A stretch of 50,702 nucleotides of DNA from Streptomyces capoamus. Lineage in GTDB: Bacteria > Actinomycetota > Actinomycetes > Streptomycetales > Streptomycetaceae. Of this stretch, positions 7,020 through 15,882 are shown piece by piece. Under the pieces are notes generated by a model, which was not told the DNA's origin, did no database searches, and worked only from the letters and a program-made list of their open reading frames with translations. The first letter of the stretch is position 1. Every line of letters begins with the position of its first letter. A program made the position numbers and the translations under genes. The stretch spans positions 183,384-234,085 of the forward strand of contig NZ_BNBF01000003.1 in assembly GCF_014654935.1 (NCBI RefSeq). The letters run 5' to 3'.

Positions 7020-8258
7020 GTGGGCGCCGAGTGCGACGCGGTGGTGGTGGGGGCCGGACTGGCGGGCCTGGCCTGTGCCCGCGACCTGCACGCGCTGGGC
7101 CTGCGGGTCCGCGTGCTGGAGGCCGGGGACGGGGTGGGCGGCCGGATGCGGACCGACCACGTGGAGGGCTGTGTGGTGGACCGCGGATTCCAGGTGTTCA
7201 ACACCGCCTATCCGCAGGTGCGCCGGCGCCTCCCCCTGGGGCGCCTGCGGCTGCGGCCCTTCACACCGGGTTTCCTGGTCCACGACGGGGAGCGGCGGCT
7301 GCGGTTCGCCGACCCGACACGGGCGCCCAGGCAGGCGTTCGACGGGCTCACCGGCGGACTCGCCGGACCGCGTGACCTGGCGGCGCTGGCCGCGCTGACC
7401 GGCTTCGACGCGCTGGCCCCGGCGGCACTCGTCCGGCGTGCTCCGGAGACCTCCACGCGGCGCCTGCTGGCGGCGGCCGGCTTCGGCGAGGGGTTCGTGG
7501 AGCGGTTCTTCCGCCCGTTCCTGAGCGGTGTGTTCCTGGAGGACGACCTCGCCACGTCGAGCCGGTTCTTCCACCTGGTGTGGCGCAGCATGGTGCGCGG
7601 CACGCTCTGCCTGCCCGCCGCCGGCGTCGCCGCCGTGCCCGAGTTGCTGGCCTCGGCGCTGCCGCCCGGGACGGTCGCCCTGGAATCCCCGGTGACGGAG
7701 CTCACGGAGGACGGTGCCGTGGTCGGCGGGGAGCGCACGGTGGCCGCGCGGGCGGTGGTGGTCGCGGCGGACGCCGAGACGGCGGCCCGGCTGCTGCCCG
7801 GCCTCGACGTGCCGCCGTACCGCACGGTGACGACCTACCACCACCTCGCGCCGGGCTCGCCGTTGCGCGAGCCGACCCTGGTCACGGACGTACGGCTGCG
7901 GTTCACCAACAGCGTGGTCCTGAGCGAACTCCATCGCTCCTACGCGCCGCGCGGGTACGCCCTGGTGGCCACGTCCGTCCGGGGTGAGGGCGGTGCGGCG
8001 CGGGAGAGCGCGCTGCGGACGGCCCTGGCCGAGTGCTACGGCACCGACACGGCGGACTGGCACCTGCTCACCGCCCGGACGGTCGCGGGTGCCCTGCCGG
8101 CCATGCGGCCGCCCCTGACGCTCAGCCGTCGCGCCCGGGTGGGGCCGGGACGCTACGTGTGCGGCGACCACCGGGCGACGGGCTCGGTGCAGGGCGCGCT
8201 CGCCTCGGGAGCACGGGCCGCCCGGGAAGTGGCCGCCGACCTGGGCCGGGCCGGCTGA
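7020..8258 (+). CDS. FAD-dependent oxidoreductase, amine oxidase/phytoene-desaturase-like
   Basis: 412 residues from GTG 7020 with GGAGGAG at 7011-7017. Residues 5-40 form a classical dinucleotide-binding fold, VVVGAGLAGLACARDL ... VLEAGDGVGGRMRTD, the GxGxxG plus GGR motifs of flavin amine oxidases and protoporphyrinogen/phytoene oxidoreductases. The C-terminus carries the second FAD signature, YVCGDHRATGSVQGALASG. The substrate is unknown: no carotenoid, polyamine or heme genes are adjacent. There is no signal peptide or membrane helix, so it is probably cytoplasmic. It may be the gene affected by the ARE-like site about 470 bases upstream (inference). Confidence 0.88.
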   Translation: MGAECDAVVVGAGLAGLACARDLHALGLRVRVLEAGDGVGGRMRTDHVEGCVVDRGFQVFNTAYPQVRRRLPLGRLRLRPFTPGFLVHDGERRLRFADPTRAPRQAFDGLTGGLAGPRDLAALAALTGFDALAPAALVRRAPETSTRRLLAAAGFGEGFVERFFRPFLSGVFLEDDLATSSRFFHLVWRSMVRGTLCLPAAGVAAVPELLASALPPGTVALESPVTELTEDGAVVGGERTVAARAVVVAADAETAARLLPGLDVPPYRTVTTYHHLAPGSPLREPTLVTDVRLRFTNSVVLSELHRSYAPRGYALVATSVRGEGGAARESALRTALAECYGTDTADWHLLTARTVAGALPAMRPPLTLSRRARVGPGRYVCGDHRATGSVQGALASGARAAREVAADLGRAG

Positions 8259-8685
8259 GGGTTGCAGTGAGTCGCGCGGCGGTCCTGGGCTGCCTCGCCC
8301 GACGACCTGCGGAACACGCCCTTCCGTGTCTCGGCGGAAAGGCGACGCGCGCGAGGACACCCCCCGGGCCACCGGTGTGGCGCCCCCGGGGGCGTTCCCG
8401 TGACGGCGGCGGCTCCCCGACGCGCCTGCCCGCCGAACTTCCCTGCTAGAGCAGCCTTTTCGCGTCCGCGCATCGCCTGGCCTCGTCTTTGTCCGGAAAA
8501 TTGGCCGGTTTGGCCGCCTGGCCCGGACCACGCGTTTTTCGTGCCGGAACACCTGCTCACGGTCACTAGGATGTGGGGCCAAGACAACCATGCGACCGCC
8601 CCGTCGAATCGGGGCCGGTCGGGTCGCCGATGCCAGGGACCGCTCCCCGGGCTGCGGTGATCTTCCTTCCAGGAGGACCCTCCGC
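8259..8685. other. Intergenic region upstream of the MMPL gene
   Basis: These 427 bases hold no supportable gene. There is a short palindrome CGCCCCCGGGGGCG near 8382-8395, a TAGGAT hexamer at 8567-8572 that is a good -10 candidate without a clear -35 partner, and the ribosome site AGGAGGA at 8671-8677 for the transporter. Local A+T is raised around 8490-8545, as expected for a promoter. Confidence 0.4.
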
Positions 8686-10869
8686 ATGTTCCGACGAATA
8701 GGCAACGTCGTCGTCCGTCATCCCATTTGGACGATTGTGGCGTGGCTGATCGCCGCGGTGGCGATTGTCGCCACCGCACCGAGTCTGCCCTCGAACAGTG
8801 ACGAGAGCAGTTTCCTGCCCAAGAGTTACGAATCCATCAAAGCGGCGGATCTCCAGCAGAGGGCGTTCCCCAGCGCCTTCACCCCGTCCGCGATCGCCCT
8901 CTACCAGCGCACCGACGGCGGCAAGCTCACCGCCGACGACCAGAAGGACGTCGCCCGGATCACCACCGAACTGGGCAAGAAGCACATCGACCAGGTGCAG
9001 AAGGTCGTCCCCGGCCAGCCGTCCAAGGACGGCAGGTACACCCTGACCCTGGTGCAGATGGACAGCAAGAACGCCGGTCAGCCCATTCAGAACGACGCGG
9101 CGAAGGAGCTGCGTGACGAGGCCAAGAAATTGGCCAAGGGCACCGACCTCGACGTCAAACTCGGCGGCTCCGCCGTGGAGGCACTCGACCAGGAGGACTC
9201 GTCCAAGCGCGGCGAGGCCATCATCGGTATCGGTACCTTCGCCATCATCCTGGTGACGCTGCTGATCATCTTCCGGGCGCCGCTCCTCGCGATACTGCCC
9301 CTGGTGCTGATCGGCCTGGTCTCCGCCGTCGCCAACGGTCTGATCGCCTACGCCACGAAACTGTTCGACCTCCAGGCCAACAGCTCGATCTCCTCCATCC
9401 TCATCGTCGTGCTCTTCGGTGTGGGCACCGACTACTTCCTGTTCCTGATATTCCGTTATCGCGAGAGCCTGCGCGCCGGTGACGAGCCCAAACTGGCCAT
9501 GATCAACGCGGTGGGACGGGTCGGCGAGGCCATCGCCTCGGCGGCGGGGGCGGTCATCATCGCCTTCCTCGCCCTGGTGCTGTCCACGCTGGGCTTCCTG
9601 AAGCAGATGGGTCCGGCGCTCGCCATCGCGGTCGGCGCCACTCTCGTCGCCGGCCTGACCCTGATCCCCGCCGTGGTCTCGCTCATCGGACCGAAGGTCT
9701 TCTGGCCCTCGAAGTCCTGGCAGCAGGAACCGCAGAACGCCCGCTTCGCCGCCCTCGGCCGGAGTGTCCAGCGTCGCCCGGCACTGACCGCCGTCGCGTC
9801 CGGGCTCATCCTGCTCGCCCTGTCGACCGGCATCGTCGGCTACAAGGCCTCCTTCGACCTGGCCTCGGGCTCCATGCCCAAGACCAAGGAGTCGATGGTC
9901 GTGCAGGACCGGATGCAGAAGGCGTACTCGGCGGGCGCCGCGGCACCCACCGACGTCTACCTGTCCAGCACCGACGGCAAGCCGCTGGACCGGTCCGCCT
10001 TCGACGCGTACGCGCGCAAGCTCGGCGCCGTGGACGGCGTGGCGAACGCCCGTATGAGCCAGGTGAACAAGGCCGGTACCACCGCGGACTTCACCGTCAC
10101 GCTCAAGTACGAGGCGTCGACGGACAAGGCGATCGACGCCGTGGGCCGGGTCCGCGACGTCGCGCACAACGAGGCGCCGGGCGGCACGGAGGCCCTGGTC
10201 GGCGGCATGTCCTCGATCTTCAAGGACATCGACGCCGCGGTCAATCACGACTACCGGACGGTCTTCCCCGTCGCCGCCCTCCTCATCATGGTGATCCTGG
10301 GCCTGCTGCTGCGCAGTGTGGTCGCCCCCTGGTACCTCATCGCCTCCGTGGGCCTCGGTTTCGGTGCCACCCTCGGTGCCACCGTGTGGGTCTTCCAGGA
10401 GGGGCAGGGCCATTCGGGCCTGATGTTCATGCTGCCGGTGATCATGTATCTGTTCGTGGTCGCGATCGGAACCGACTACAACATCCTCATGATCGCCCGG
10501 CTGCGGGAGGAGGCCCGCGAGGGCCGGGAGCCGCGTGAGGCGGCCGGCATGGCGCTCCGGCACGCCGGACCGACCGTGGCCGCGGCCGGCTTCATCCTCG
10601 CGGCGACCTTCGCCACGATGATGCTGGCGGGCAACTCGCTGCTCTCGGAGATGGGCTTCGCGGTCTCGTTCGGCATCACGGTGGCCGCGTTCGTCATGGC
10701 GATGTTCTTCACGCCGAGCCTCACGGCCCTGATCGGTCACGCGGCCTGGTGGCCGGGCCACGGGGACCGGGCGCGGGTGCCGGCTGCCGGCACCGCGGGG
10801 TCCGGCCCCGTCCGGGGTGACGAGGAGCGGGACAGCACCGCCCACGATCCCGCCGGGCGCCGCGGCTAG
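8686..10869 (+). CDS. MMPL/RND-family transporter
   Basis: 727 residues from ATG 8686, right after AGGAGGACCCTCCGC. Topology is the MMPL duplication. Helix 1 (HPIWTIVAWLIAAVAIVA) is followed by an extracytoplasmic loop (about 35-180) and a bundle of five or six helices (about 185-370, with VVLFGVGTDYFLFLIFRYRE). The second helix 1 (about 395) is followed by a second loop and a second bundle (about 525-690, with VVAIGTDYNILMIARLREE). The paired GTDY motifs provide the proton-relay Asp/Tyr of the family. Known relatives export lipids, pigments or drugs using the proton gradient. The substrate cannot be read from context. Transcription ends at the strong terminator at 10888. Confidence 0.93.
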   Translation: MFRRIGNVVVRHPIWTIVAWLIAAVAIVATAPSLPSNSDESSFLPKSYESIKAADLQQRAFPSAFTPSAIALYQRTDGGKLTADDQKDVARITTELGKKHIDQVQKVVPGQPSKDGRYTLTLVQMDSKNAGQPIQNDAAKELRDEAKKLAKGTDLDVKLGGSAVEALDQEDSSKRGEAIIGIGTFAIILVTLLIIFRAPLLAILPLVLIGLVSAVANGLIAYATKLFDLQANSSISSILIVVLFGVGTDYFLFLIFRYRESLRAGDEPKLAMINAVGRVGEAIASAAGAVIIAFLALVLSTLGFLKQMGPALAIAVGATLVAGLTLIPAVVSLIGPKVFWPSKSWQQEPQNARFAALGRSVQRRPALTAVASGLILLALSTGIVGYKASFDLASGSMPKTKESMVVQDRMQKAYSAGAAAPTDVYLSSTDGKPLDRSAFDAYARKLGAVDGVANARMSQVNKAGTTADFTVTLKYEASTDKAIDAVGRVRDVAHNEAPGGTEALVGGMSSIFKDIDAAVNHDYRTVFPVAALLIMVILGLLLRSVVAPWYLIASVGLGFGATLGATVWVFQEGQGHSGLMFMLPVIMYLFVVAIGTDYNILMIARLREEAREGREPREAAGMALRHAGPTVAAAGFILAATFATMMLAGNSLLSEMGFAVSFGITVAAFVMAMFFTPSLTALIGHAAWWPGHGDRARVPAAGTAGSGPVRGDEERDSTAHDPAGRRG

Positions 10870-10887
10870 CGGCACGCGGGACGACGG

Positions 10888-10926
10888 AAGGTCCTGCCGG
10901 GCCCCACGGCCCGGCAGGACCTTTTT
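10888..10926 (+). terminator. Intrinsic terminator after the MMPL gene
   Basis: A perfect 16-bp stem AAGGTCCTGCCGGGCC / GGCCCGGCAGGACCTT with loop CCAC, followed by a T-run. This is a textbook rho-independent structure 18 bases after the stop codon. Confidence 0.95.
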
Positions 10927-10977
10927 CGTGTCTGTGTTCTCGTGGTTCTCGTGCCCGCGACCGGGTGCCCGTACGGC

Positions 10978-11376
10978 TCAGCGGCCGGCGTCCGCCAGCC
11001 GGCGCAGCACCTCCACCGCCCGCCCGGCCTGCTCGTACGGCACGAAGAGGTGGTCGTGGTGGAAGCCCGCGACGACATTGCAGCTCAGGCCCGCGTCGGC
11101 GAGGGCCCGGGCGACGGCGGCCGTCAGACCGACCGCGTCCAGCGCGGAGTGGACGCGCAGGGTGATCCACCCGGCCACGTAGTCGTACGCCATCCCGGCC
11201 GCGTCCGCGTCCGCCTGTGGCACCACGAGGGTCAGGCCCTCCTGCTCGGCGACCGTGACCACCGGCGTGACCCCGGCGGGCACGCCGTCCTCGGCCACCG
11301 TGAAGACATAGCGGCCCGGGTTCAACTCCGGCCGCATACCGCTCAACAGCTTGCGCAGATCAGTCTCACCGGTCAC
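10978..11376 (-). CDS. ACT-domain-containing protein
   Basis: 132 residues from GTG 11376 (MTGETDLRKLLSGMRPELNP). The C-terminal half reads as an ACT fold of the CASTOR/ACT_7 type: ITLRVHSALDAVGLTAAVARALADAGLSCNVV followed by GFHHDHLFVPYEQAGRAVEVLRRL. Such small proteins are presumed amino-acid-binding regulators, but no target is evident here. It converges on the MMPL gene, whose terminator lies between them. The start is supported by an AGGGTGGG purine run upstream but is not certain. Confidence 0.85.
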   Translation of the reverse strand: MTGETDLRKLLSGMRPELNPGRYVFTVAEDGVPAGVTPVVTVAEQEGLTLVVPQADADAAGMAYDYVAGWITLRVHSALDAVGLTAAVARALADAGLSCNVVAGFHHDHLFVPYEQAGRAVEVLRRLADAGR

Positions 11377-11554
11377 GGCACCCACCCTAAGGGCTACCGG
11401 ACCGCCCGCCCGCCCCGGGCATCCGCCGAGCGCGCGGCGCATGCTCGTGTGAGCCCTGTACGCGCCCCCTGCCCCGCGACAAGACTCCGCTGTCGGCGGG
11501 CGGCGGCCGCCACCGTCCGCCCGCGCCCACACCGAGGAAGGCAGGTGGCCCACC

Positions 11555-12274
11555 GTGCTGTTGCGTCTGCCCACGTCCGTGACGGAAGCCCGGGAATACC
11601 TGGCCGAGGGGGCCGTGCCGGTCGGCGGTGCGACGCTGGTGTGGGCCACCTGGCAACGGGACGGATTCCCCGAACTGGCGCTTTCCCTGCGGGAAGTGCC
11701 GGAGGCCAACGTCCTGGGCCCGCACACCGTGGGCGGGGCCGTGCTGCTGCACCGGATCGGCGCCGGCGTGCCGGACGTCCTGCGGCTGGCCGCCGCCACC
11801 GTCGGCACCGGCGCAGTACGGCGGACGGCGACCGTCGGCGGCAACATCGTCGGCAGCACCCTGCGCTGCCTGCTGCCCGCCGCGCTCGTCCTGGACGCCC
11901 GGGCGACGGTCCTGGAACCCGACGGCGTCCGCGAGGCGGACCTGGCCGAGGTGGTCGCCAAGCGCCCCGTCCTGCTCAGCCTGCGCTGGAACCCGCCGAT
12001 CGCCTCCGCGTACCGCAAGCTGCCCGGCGAGGCGGGCGGAGCCCCGCCCCTCGTCGTGGCCTCGGCCCTGCACGCCGGGCGGGGGACGCCCGGCCGACTG
12101 CGCGTCGCCGTACGGGACGGTTACGACGTCCTGCGCGGCACCACGTGCGAGCCCGGCACCGACGCGACCCTCGCCGCGCTGCGCGGCACGGCCCTGCGTG
12201 AACTGCCCTCCGCCGCATGGGACATCGTCCGGACACAGGTCACCGGCCTGCTGGAGGACCGCGGCGCGGAGTGA
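11555..12274 (+). CDS. FAD-binding subunit of a molybdo-hydroxylase (CoxM/XdhB-like), orphan
   Basis: 239 residues from GTG 11555. It matches the medium FAD subunit of xanthine or CO dehydrogenases: an N-terminal FAD half with EAREYLAEGAVPVGGATLVWA; a central pyrophosphate-binding region TVGTGAVRRTATVGGNIVGSTLRCLL, equivalent to the usual (V/T)GGN(I/L)...; and a C-terminal CO_deh_flav_C-like part. It is shorter than the usual 270-300 residues. Normally this subunit is encoded with a [2Fe-2S] subunit and a molybdenum subunit, and neither is present. It may therefore have been recruited to another flavoprotein role. Confidence 0.8.
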   Translation: MLLRLPTSVTEAREYLAEGAVPVGGATLVWATWQRDGFPELALSLREVPEANVLGPHTVGGAVLLHRIGAGVPDVLRLAAATVGTGAVRRTATVGGNIVGSTLRCLLPAALVLDARATVLEPDGVREADLAEVVAKRPVLLSLRWNPPIASAYRKLPGEAGGAPPLVVASALHAGRGTPGRLRVAVRDGYDVLRGTTCEPGTDATLAALRGTALRELPSAAWDIVRTQVTGLLEDRGAE

Positions 12275-12280
12275 CGGGGC

Positions 12281-12327
12281 GGCCGGCCCGCCGGCGTTTG
12301 CCGTCCCGGCAAAGACGCTGGCCGGCC
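12281..12327 (+). terminator. Extended hairpin after the FAD-subunit gene
   Basis: A core TTTGCCG-tcc-CGGCAAA (12297-12313) is extended by imperfect GGCCGGC...GCCGGCC flanks. It begins 7 bases after the stop codon. Confidence 0.6.
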
Positions 12328-12388
12328 GCGGCCGTCCTGTCCGAGCCTGGCCCGGTACACGACCGCGTACCGGAGAGGCGGACCATCC

Positions 12389-13816
12389 GTGCCGACCACG
12401 CCCCTTGACCGACCCCCCGCGCCGAGCAGACGCAGACGCTGGACGGTGCTGGCCGTCTGCTGTCTCAGCATGTTCCTGGTCGGCCTGGACACCACCATCG
12501 TGAACGTCGGCCTGCCCGCCGTCGGGCGCGGCCTGGACGTGGGGACCCGCGGCCTCGAATGGACGGTGGACGCCTACACCATCGTCCTGGCGGGCCTGTT
12601 GGTCTCCTCCGGCGCGCTGGCGGACCGCTTCGGGCGGCGGCGGGTGTTCCAGTGGGGACTGACCGTCTTCGGAGCCGCCTCGCTGGCCTGCGCGCTGGCA
12701 CCGTCGGCGGGGGCGCTGGTCGCGGCCCGCGCCGTGCAGGGCATCGGCGCCTCCATGCTCAGCCCCGTCGCCCTCGCGATCGTGGTGAACGTGATGCCGG
12801 ACCCGCGGGAGCGGGCGCGGGCGATCGGCGTGTGGGCCTCGGTGTTCGGGCTCAGCATGGCGGTGGGCCCGGTCACCGGCGGCGCCCTCGTCGCGGGCCT
12901 CGGCTGGCGGTCGCTGTTCTGGATCAACGCCCCGGTCATCGTGGCCGCCCTCGTGCTGAGCGCGCTGTTCGTGCCCGAGTCCCGGGCCGGGCAGGTACGG
13001 CGGCTCGACGTTCCGGGGCAGCTGCTGCTGACCGTGACGATCGGGGTGTGGGTCGGCGTCCTCATCGAAGGGCCGCGCGTCGGCTGGACGTCACCGGCGG
13101 CACTGGCCGCCTGCGCGGTCGCCGTCGCGGCCACGGCCGGGTTCGTCCGGCTGGAGCTGCGCCGGGACGAACCGCTGGTGGACCCCCGGCTCTTCCGCGG
13201 CCCGGTGTTCACCGGTGCGGTGCTGGGTGCCGTGGCCGTGTTCGTCGCCCTGAACGCGGCACTGCTGCTCAACACCCTCTACCTGCAGCACACCCGGGGC
13301 TTCAGCCCCCTGGCCGCCGGGACGGCGACCCTGCCGATGGCGGTCGGTGCGACCGCCTGCGCCCCGTGGTCCGGCCGCCTGGTCGGCCGTACGGGCCCCC
13401 GGCTGCCGCTGTGCCTGGCGGGCGGTCTCCTCACCGCGGGCGGGCTGTGCCTGGCCGGGCTCGACCGGGACACCGGCCTCTGGGTGCTGCTGTTCGCCTA
13501 CCTGCTCATCGGGGCGGGGTTCGGCTTCGCCAACGCGCCGATCACCCACACCGCGGTCGGCGGGCTGCCGCCGGCCCGGGCCGGCGTCGCGGGCGCGATC
13601 ACCTCCACCGCGCGCCAGGTGGGCGCCGCCCTCGGGATCGCCCTCGCCGGCGGCCTGGTCGCGGACACGGATCCGGCCGGGCTCGCCCGCGCCTCCCGGC
13701 CCGGCTGGCTCCTGGTGGCCGGCTGCGGACTCGTCGTCCTCCTCGTGGCCCGTACGGCGGGGCGCGCGCCGCGGACCCGGGCCCCCGGTACGGCGTCCGT
13801 GGCGCGGGCACGCTGA
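12389..13816 (+). CDS. MFS drug exporter, DHA2 (14-TM) type
   Basis: 475 residues from GTG 12389, with CGGAGAGGCGG upstream. Helix 1 contains the DHA2 signature MFLVGLDTTIVNVGLPAVGRGL, and the loop 2-3 motif A is DRFGRRRVF. Motif C-like text occurs in helix 5 (GLSMAVGPVTGGALV). About 14 helices are apparent. The family exports drugs or endogenous metabolites by proton antiport. There is no dedicated regulator next to it and the substrate is unknown. The following P-loop kinase gene starts 49 bases downstream and may share the transcript. Confidence 0.9.
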   Translation: MPTTPLDRPPAPSRRRRWTVLAVCCLSMFLVGLDTTIVNVGLPAVGRGLDVGTRGLEWTVDAYTIVLAGLLVSSGALADRFGRRRVFQWGLTVFGAASLACALAPSAGALVAARAVQGIGASMLSPVALAIVVNVMPDPRERARAIGVWASVFGLSMAVGPVTGGALVAGLGWRSLFWINAPVIVAALVLSALFVPESRAGQVRRLDVPGQLLLTVTIGVWVGVLIEGPRVGWTSPAALAACAVAVAATAGFVRLELRRDEPLVDPRLFRGPVFTGAVLGAVAVFVALNAALLLNTLYLQHTRGFSPLAAGTATLPMAVGATACAPWSGRLVGRTGPRLPLCLAGGLLTAGGLCLAGLDRDTGLWVLLFAYLLIGAGFGFANAPITHTAVGGLPPARAGVAGAITSTARQVGAALGIALAGGLVADTDPAGLARASRPGWLLVAGCGLVVLLVARTAGRAPRTRAPGTASVARAR

Positions 13817-13865
13817 GCACCCGGCGGTGGGCGCCGGGCCGCCGGGCCGTGACATCGTGGCGGGT

Positions 13866-14366
13866 ATGGCGACGCGACCGGACGTGGCGGTACTGGTCGG
13901 GCTGCAGGCCTCCGGGAAGACCTCTTTCTTCACGCAGTGCCTGTCCGACCGCTACGAGCCGGTCGGCAAGGACCTGTTCCCGCGTGGTGCCCGCAACAAG
14001 CAGCGCCGGCAGATGCGGTTGCTGGCGGAGCACCTGGCGGCCGGCCGGTCCGTGGCCGTGGACAACACCAACCCGTCGCCGCGGGAGTGGGAGCCGCTGG
14101 TGGAGGCTGCCCACGCCCGGGGCGCGACCGCGACGGCCTACTGGTTCCCGCCCGACGCGGCGGGCTCCCTCCGGCGCAACGCCCGGCGTGCGGGCCGCGA
14201 CCGGGTTCCCGACGTGGGTGTGCTGGCCACCCTCAAGCGGCTGCGCGCACCGACGGCGGCGGACGGGTTCGACGCGGTGTACGAGGTCGGGTTCGACGGC
14301 CGGGGCGGATTCGAGGTACGGCCCCGGGCCCCGGCCGAGGAGACCGGCGGTACGGCCGCCGGGTGA
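13866..14366 (+). CDS. P-loop kinase-like ATPase (AAA_33 / PNKP-type)
   Basis: 166 residues from ATG 13866. Walker A is G12-LQAS-GKT19 near the N-terminus. The segment DLFPRGARNKQRRQMRLLAEHLAAGRSVAVDNTNPSP contains the VDNTN motif typical of polynucleotide-kinase-like and small AAA_33 proteins (phosphate-acceptor pocket and Walker B equivalent). Late Arg residues (RRNARRAGRDRVPD) probably form the lid. It is likely a nucleotide-dependent kinase of a nucleic acid end or small molecule. The substrate is not known. Confidence 0.85.
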   Translation: MATRPDVAVLVGLQASGKTSFFTQCLSDRYEPVGKDLFPRGARNKQRRQMRLLAEHLAAGRSVAVDNTNPSPREWEPLVEAAHARGATATAYWFPPDAAGSLRRNARRAGRDRVPDVGVLATLKRLRAPTAADGFDAVYEVGFDGRGGFEVRPRAPAEETGGTAAG

Positions 14367-14384
14367 GGCGCCGGCGCAGCCCGG

Positions 14385-15629
14385 TCAGGGCTCCGTCGCG
14401 GTCCGCTGCGCTTCCCCGAGTGCTTCCCGTGGTGTGCGCTCACCCGACAGCGCGGCCTGCACCGCGGTGTGGATCGCGGTCGCCGCCCGGGGCCACCGGA
14501 CACCGAGCCGGCCGGTACGGGCCCGGGCCCGGGCCACGCTCCTGACGAAGGGGGCCATCGACGGGACCTCGCGGGCGTACCGGGAGGCCACCGCCGAGCG
14601 GGACGGCACGGTGTGGAACTGCTCGGCCAGGCGCAGCATGTTCCCCGGCTCGTTCAGGCAGGCGAGGACCTGGGCCGCCTTGCGCTGCCGGGCCCCGGAC
14701 ATGTTCTGCGGGACGGTCCACACCTCGCCGCCGAGCGGGGTGACGAGGGTCTGCCCGGGCACGCGCACGGGCAGCGGGGCCACGCCCCAGTGCAGGTCCC
14801 GGACCTTGTTCAGCTCGGAGATCCGCCAGGGGCCGTTGACCATCATCGCCGCCTGGCCGGCCGCGAACCGGTCGTGCACGTCGGCCTGCGTCCAGTTCAG
14901 CACCGACCTCGACATGGAGCCGCTCTCGACCAGGTCGGCCCAGAGCTGGAGGGCCTGCGCGGCCCGTGGGGTGTCCAGCCGTGTCTCGTCGCCGCCGTTG
15001 GACCACAGGAAGGGCAGGAACTGCCAGGTGCCCTCGAAGGTGGCGTTCGCGTCCACCGCCATGCCGTAGCGCCCCGGACGGGTCAGCTCGGCCGCGGCCG
15101 TCTTCAGCTGGTCCCAGGTCCTGGGTACGGCGACACCGGCCCGCGCGAGCATGTCCTTGTTGTAGAACAGCGCGACCGTGCTCACCGTGGGCGCGAGTCC
15201 GTACACCTTCCCCTGGTAGGTGCCCGCGGACAGGATGCCCGCGGCGTAGCCGCCGGAGTCGACGCCGTACCGGTCCAGCGGGGTCAGCGCGCCGGTCTGC
15301 GCGACCTGCTGCAGGTCCGGGTTGTCGAGCATCAGCAGGTCGGGCAGGGTCCGCGAGGACGCCTGGCGCAGCACGCGCGGGACGAGCGAGGCGCCCGGCA
15401 CGCTTTGGTGCTCGACGGTGACGCCGGCGGACTTGCCGCAGGCGGTGAGCCGTTCGCCCCACTGGGCGTGCTCGGCGGCATCGGTGTAGTAGTCGAGGGC
15501 CGTGATGGACGTGACCCGGCCGGACGCCGAGCCCGTTCCGCCGCCGCACCCGGCGGCGGCCAGGACCAGGGCGACGGAGCCGGCCAGGGCGGTGAGCCGC
15601 CGCGCCGCCGGTACGGCCGCTGAGCGCAT
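14385..15629 (-). CDS. Extracellular solute-binding lipoprotein (ABC family 1), orphan
   Basis: 414 residues from ATG 15629, preceded by GGAAGG. A lipoprotein signal peptide ends at AAAGC28, so the mature protein should be lipid-anchored outside the membrane. The body is a type I sugar-binding fold: ITALDYYTDAAEHAQWGERL, PDLLMLDNPDLQQVAQTGALTPLD, the hinge phrase YGLAPTVSTVALFYNKDMLARAG and AAMMVNGPWRISEL. Family members deliver oligosaccharides to ABC permeases. No permease or ATPase gene is next to it. It must pair with a distant transporter or act as a sensor. An earlier in-frame ATG at 15695 is less likely. Confidence 0.9.
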   Translation of the reverse strand: MRSAAVPAARRLTALAGSVALVLAAAGCGGGTGSASGRVTSITALDYYTDAAEHAQWGERLTACGKSAGVTVEHQSVPGASLVPRVLRQASSRTLPDLLMLDNPDLQQVAQTGALTPLDRYGVDSGGYAAGILSAGTYQGKVYGLAPTVSTVALFYNKDMLARAGVAVPRTWDQLKTAAAELTRPGRYGMAVDANATFEGTWQFLPFLWSNGGDETRLDTPRAAQALQLWADLVESGSMSRSVLNWTQADVHDRFAAGQAAMMVNGPWRISELNKVRDLHWGVAPLPVRVPGQTLVTPLGGEVWTVPQNMSGARQRKAAQVLACLNEPGNMLRLAEQFHTVPSRSAVASRYAREVPSMAPFVRSVARARARTGRLGVRWPRAATAIHTAVQAALSGERTPREALGEAQRTATEP

Positions 15630-15882
15630 GGGGTGCCTTCCGAGCAAGATCCGGTGCCGCAGCGAAGGTGCGGGTGAGGTGGTCCATACCGGCACGATCC
15701 GGTCCGGCCAGGGATGCTACCGCACCCGGCCGACCAGATGATCATCCAGTCGGACAGCCACTTCCGCGGCCCTGCCGGTCATCGCCGCCACGGCCGCGGG
15801 GCGGGGCATCGGCGGCCCGAGCCGTCGGTCCCGGCGCCGCGCCCGGGGGAGCACCGCCGTCGCGGACCGCACGATCCCGCGC

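Noticed and set aside
6780-8705. A long minus-strand frame over the FAD oxidoreductase and the gap upstream of the MMPL gene
   Set aside because: Low-complexity Arg/Gly text spanning a real gene and its flanking intergenic DNA; codon positions favour the plus strand.
8566-10875. A 769-codon open frame antisense to the MMPL transporter
   Set aside because: It mirrors a GC-rich gene. The text is His/Gly/Asp/Arg-rich without domains, while the opposite strand has clear MMPL helices and GTDY motifs.
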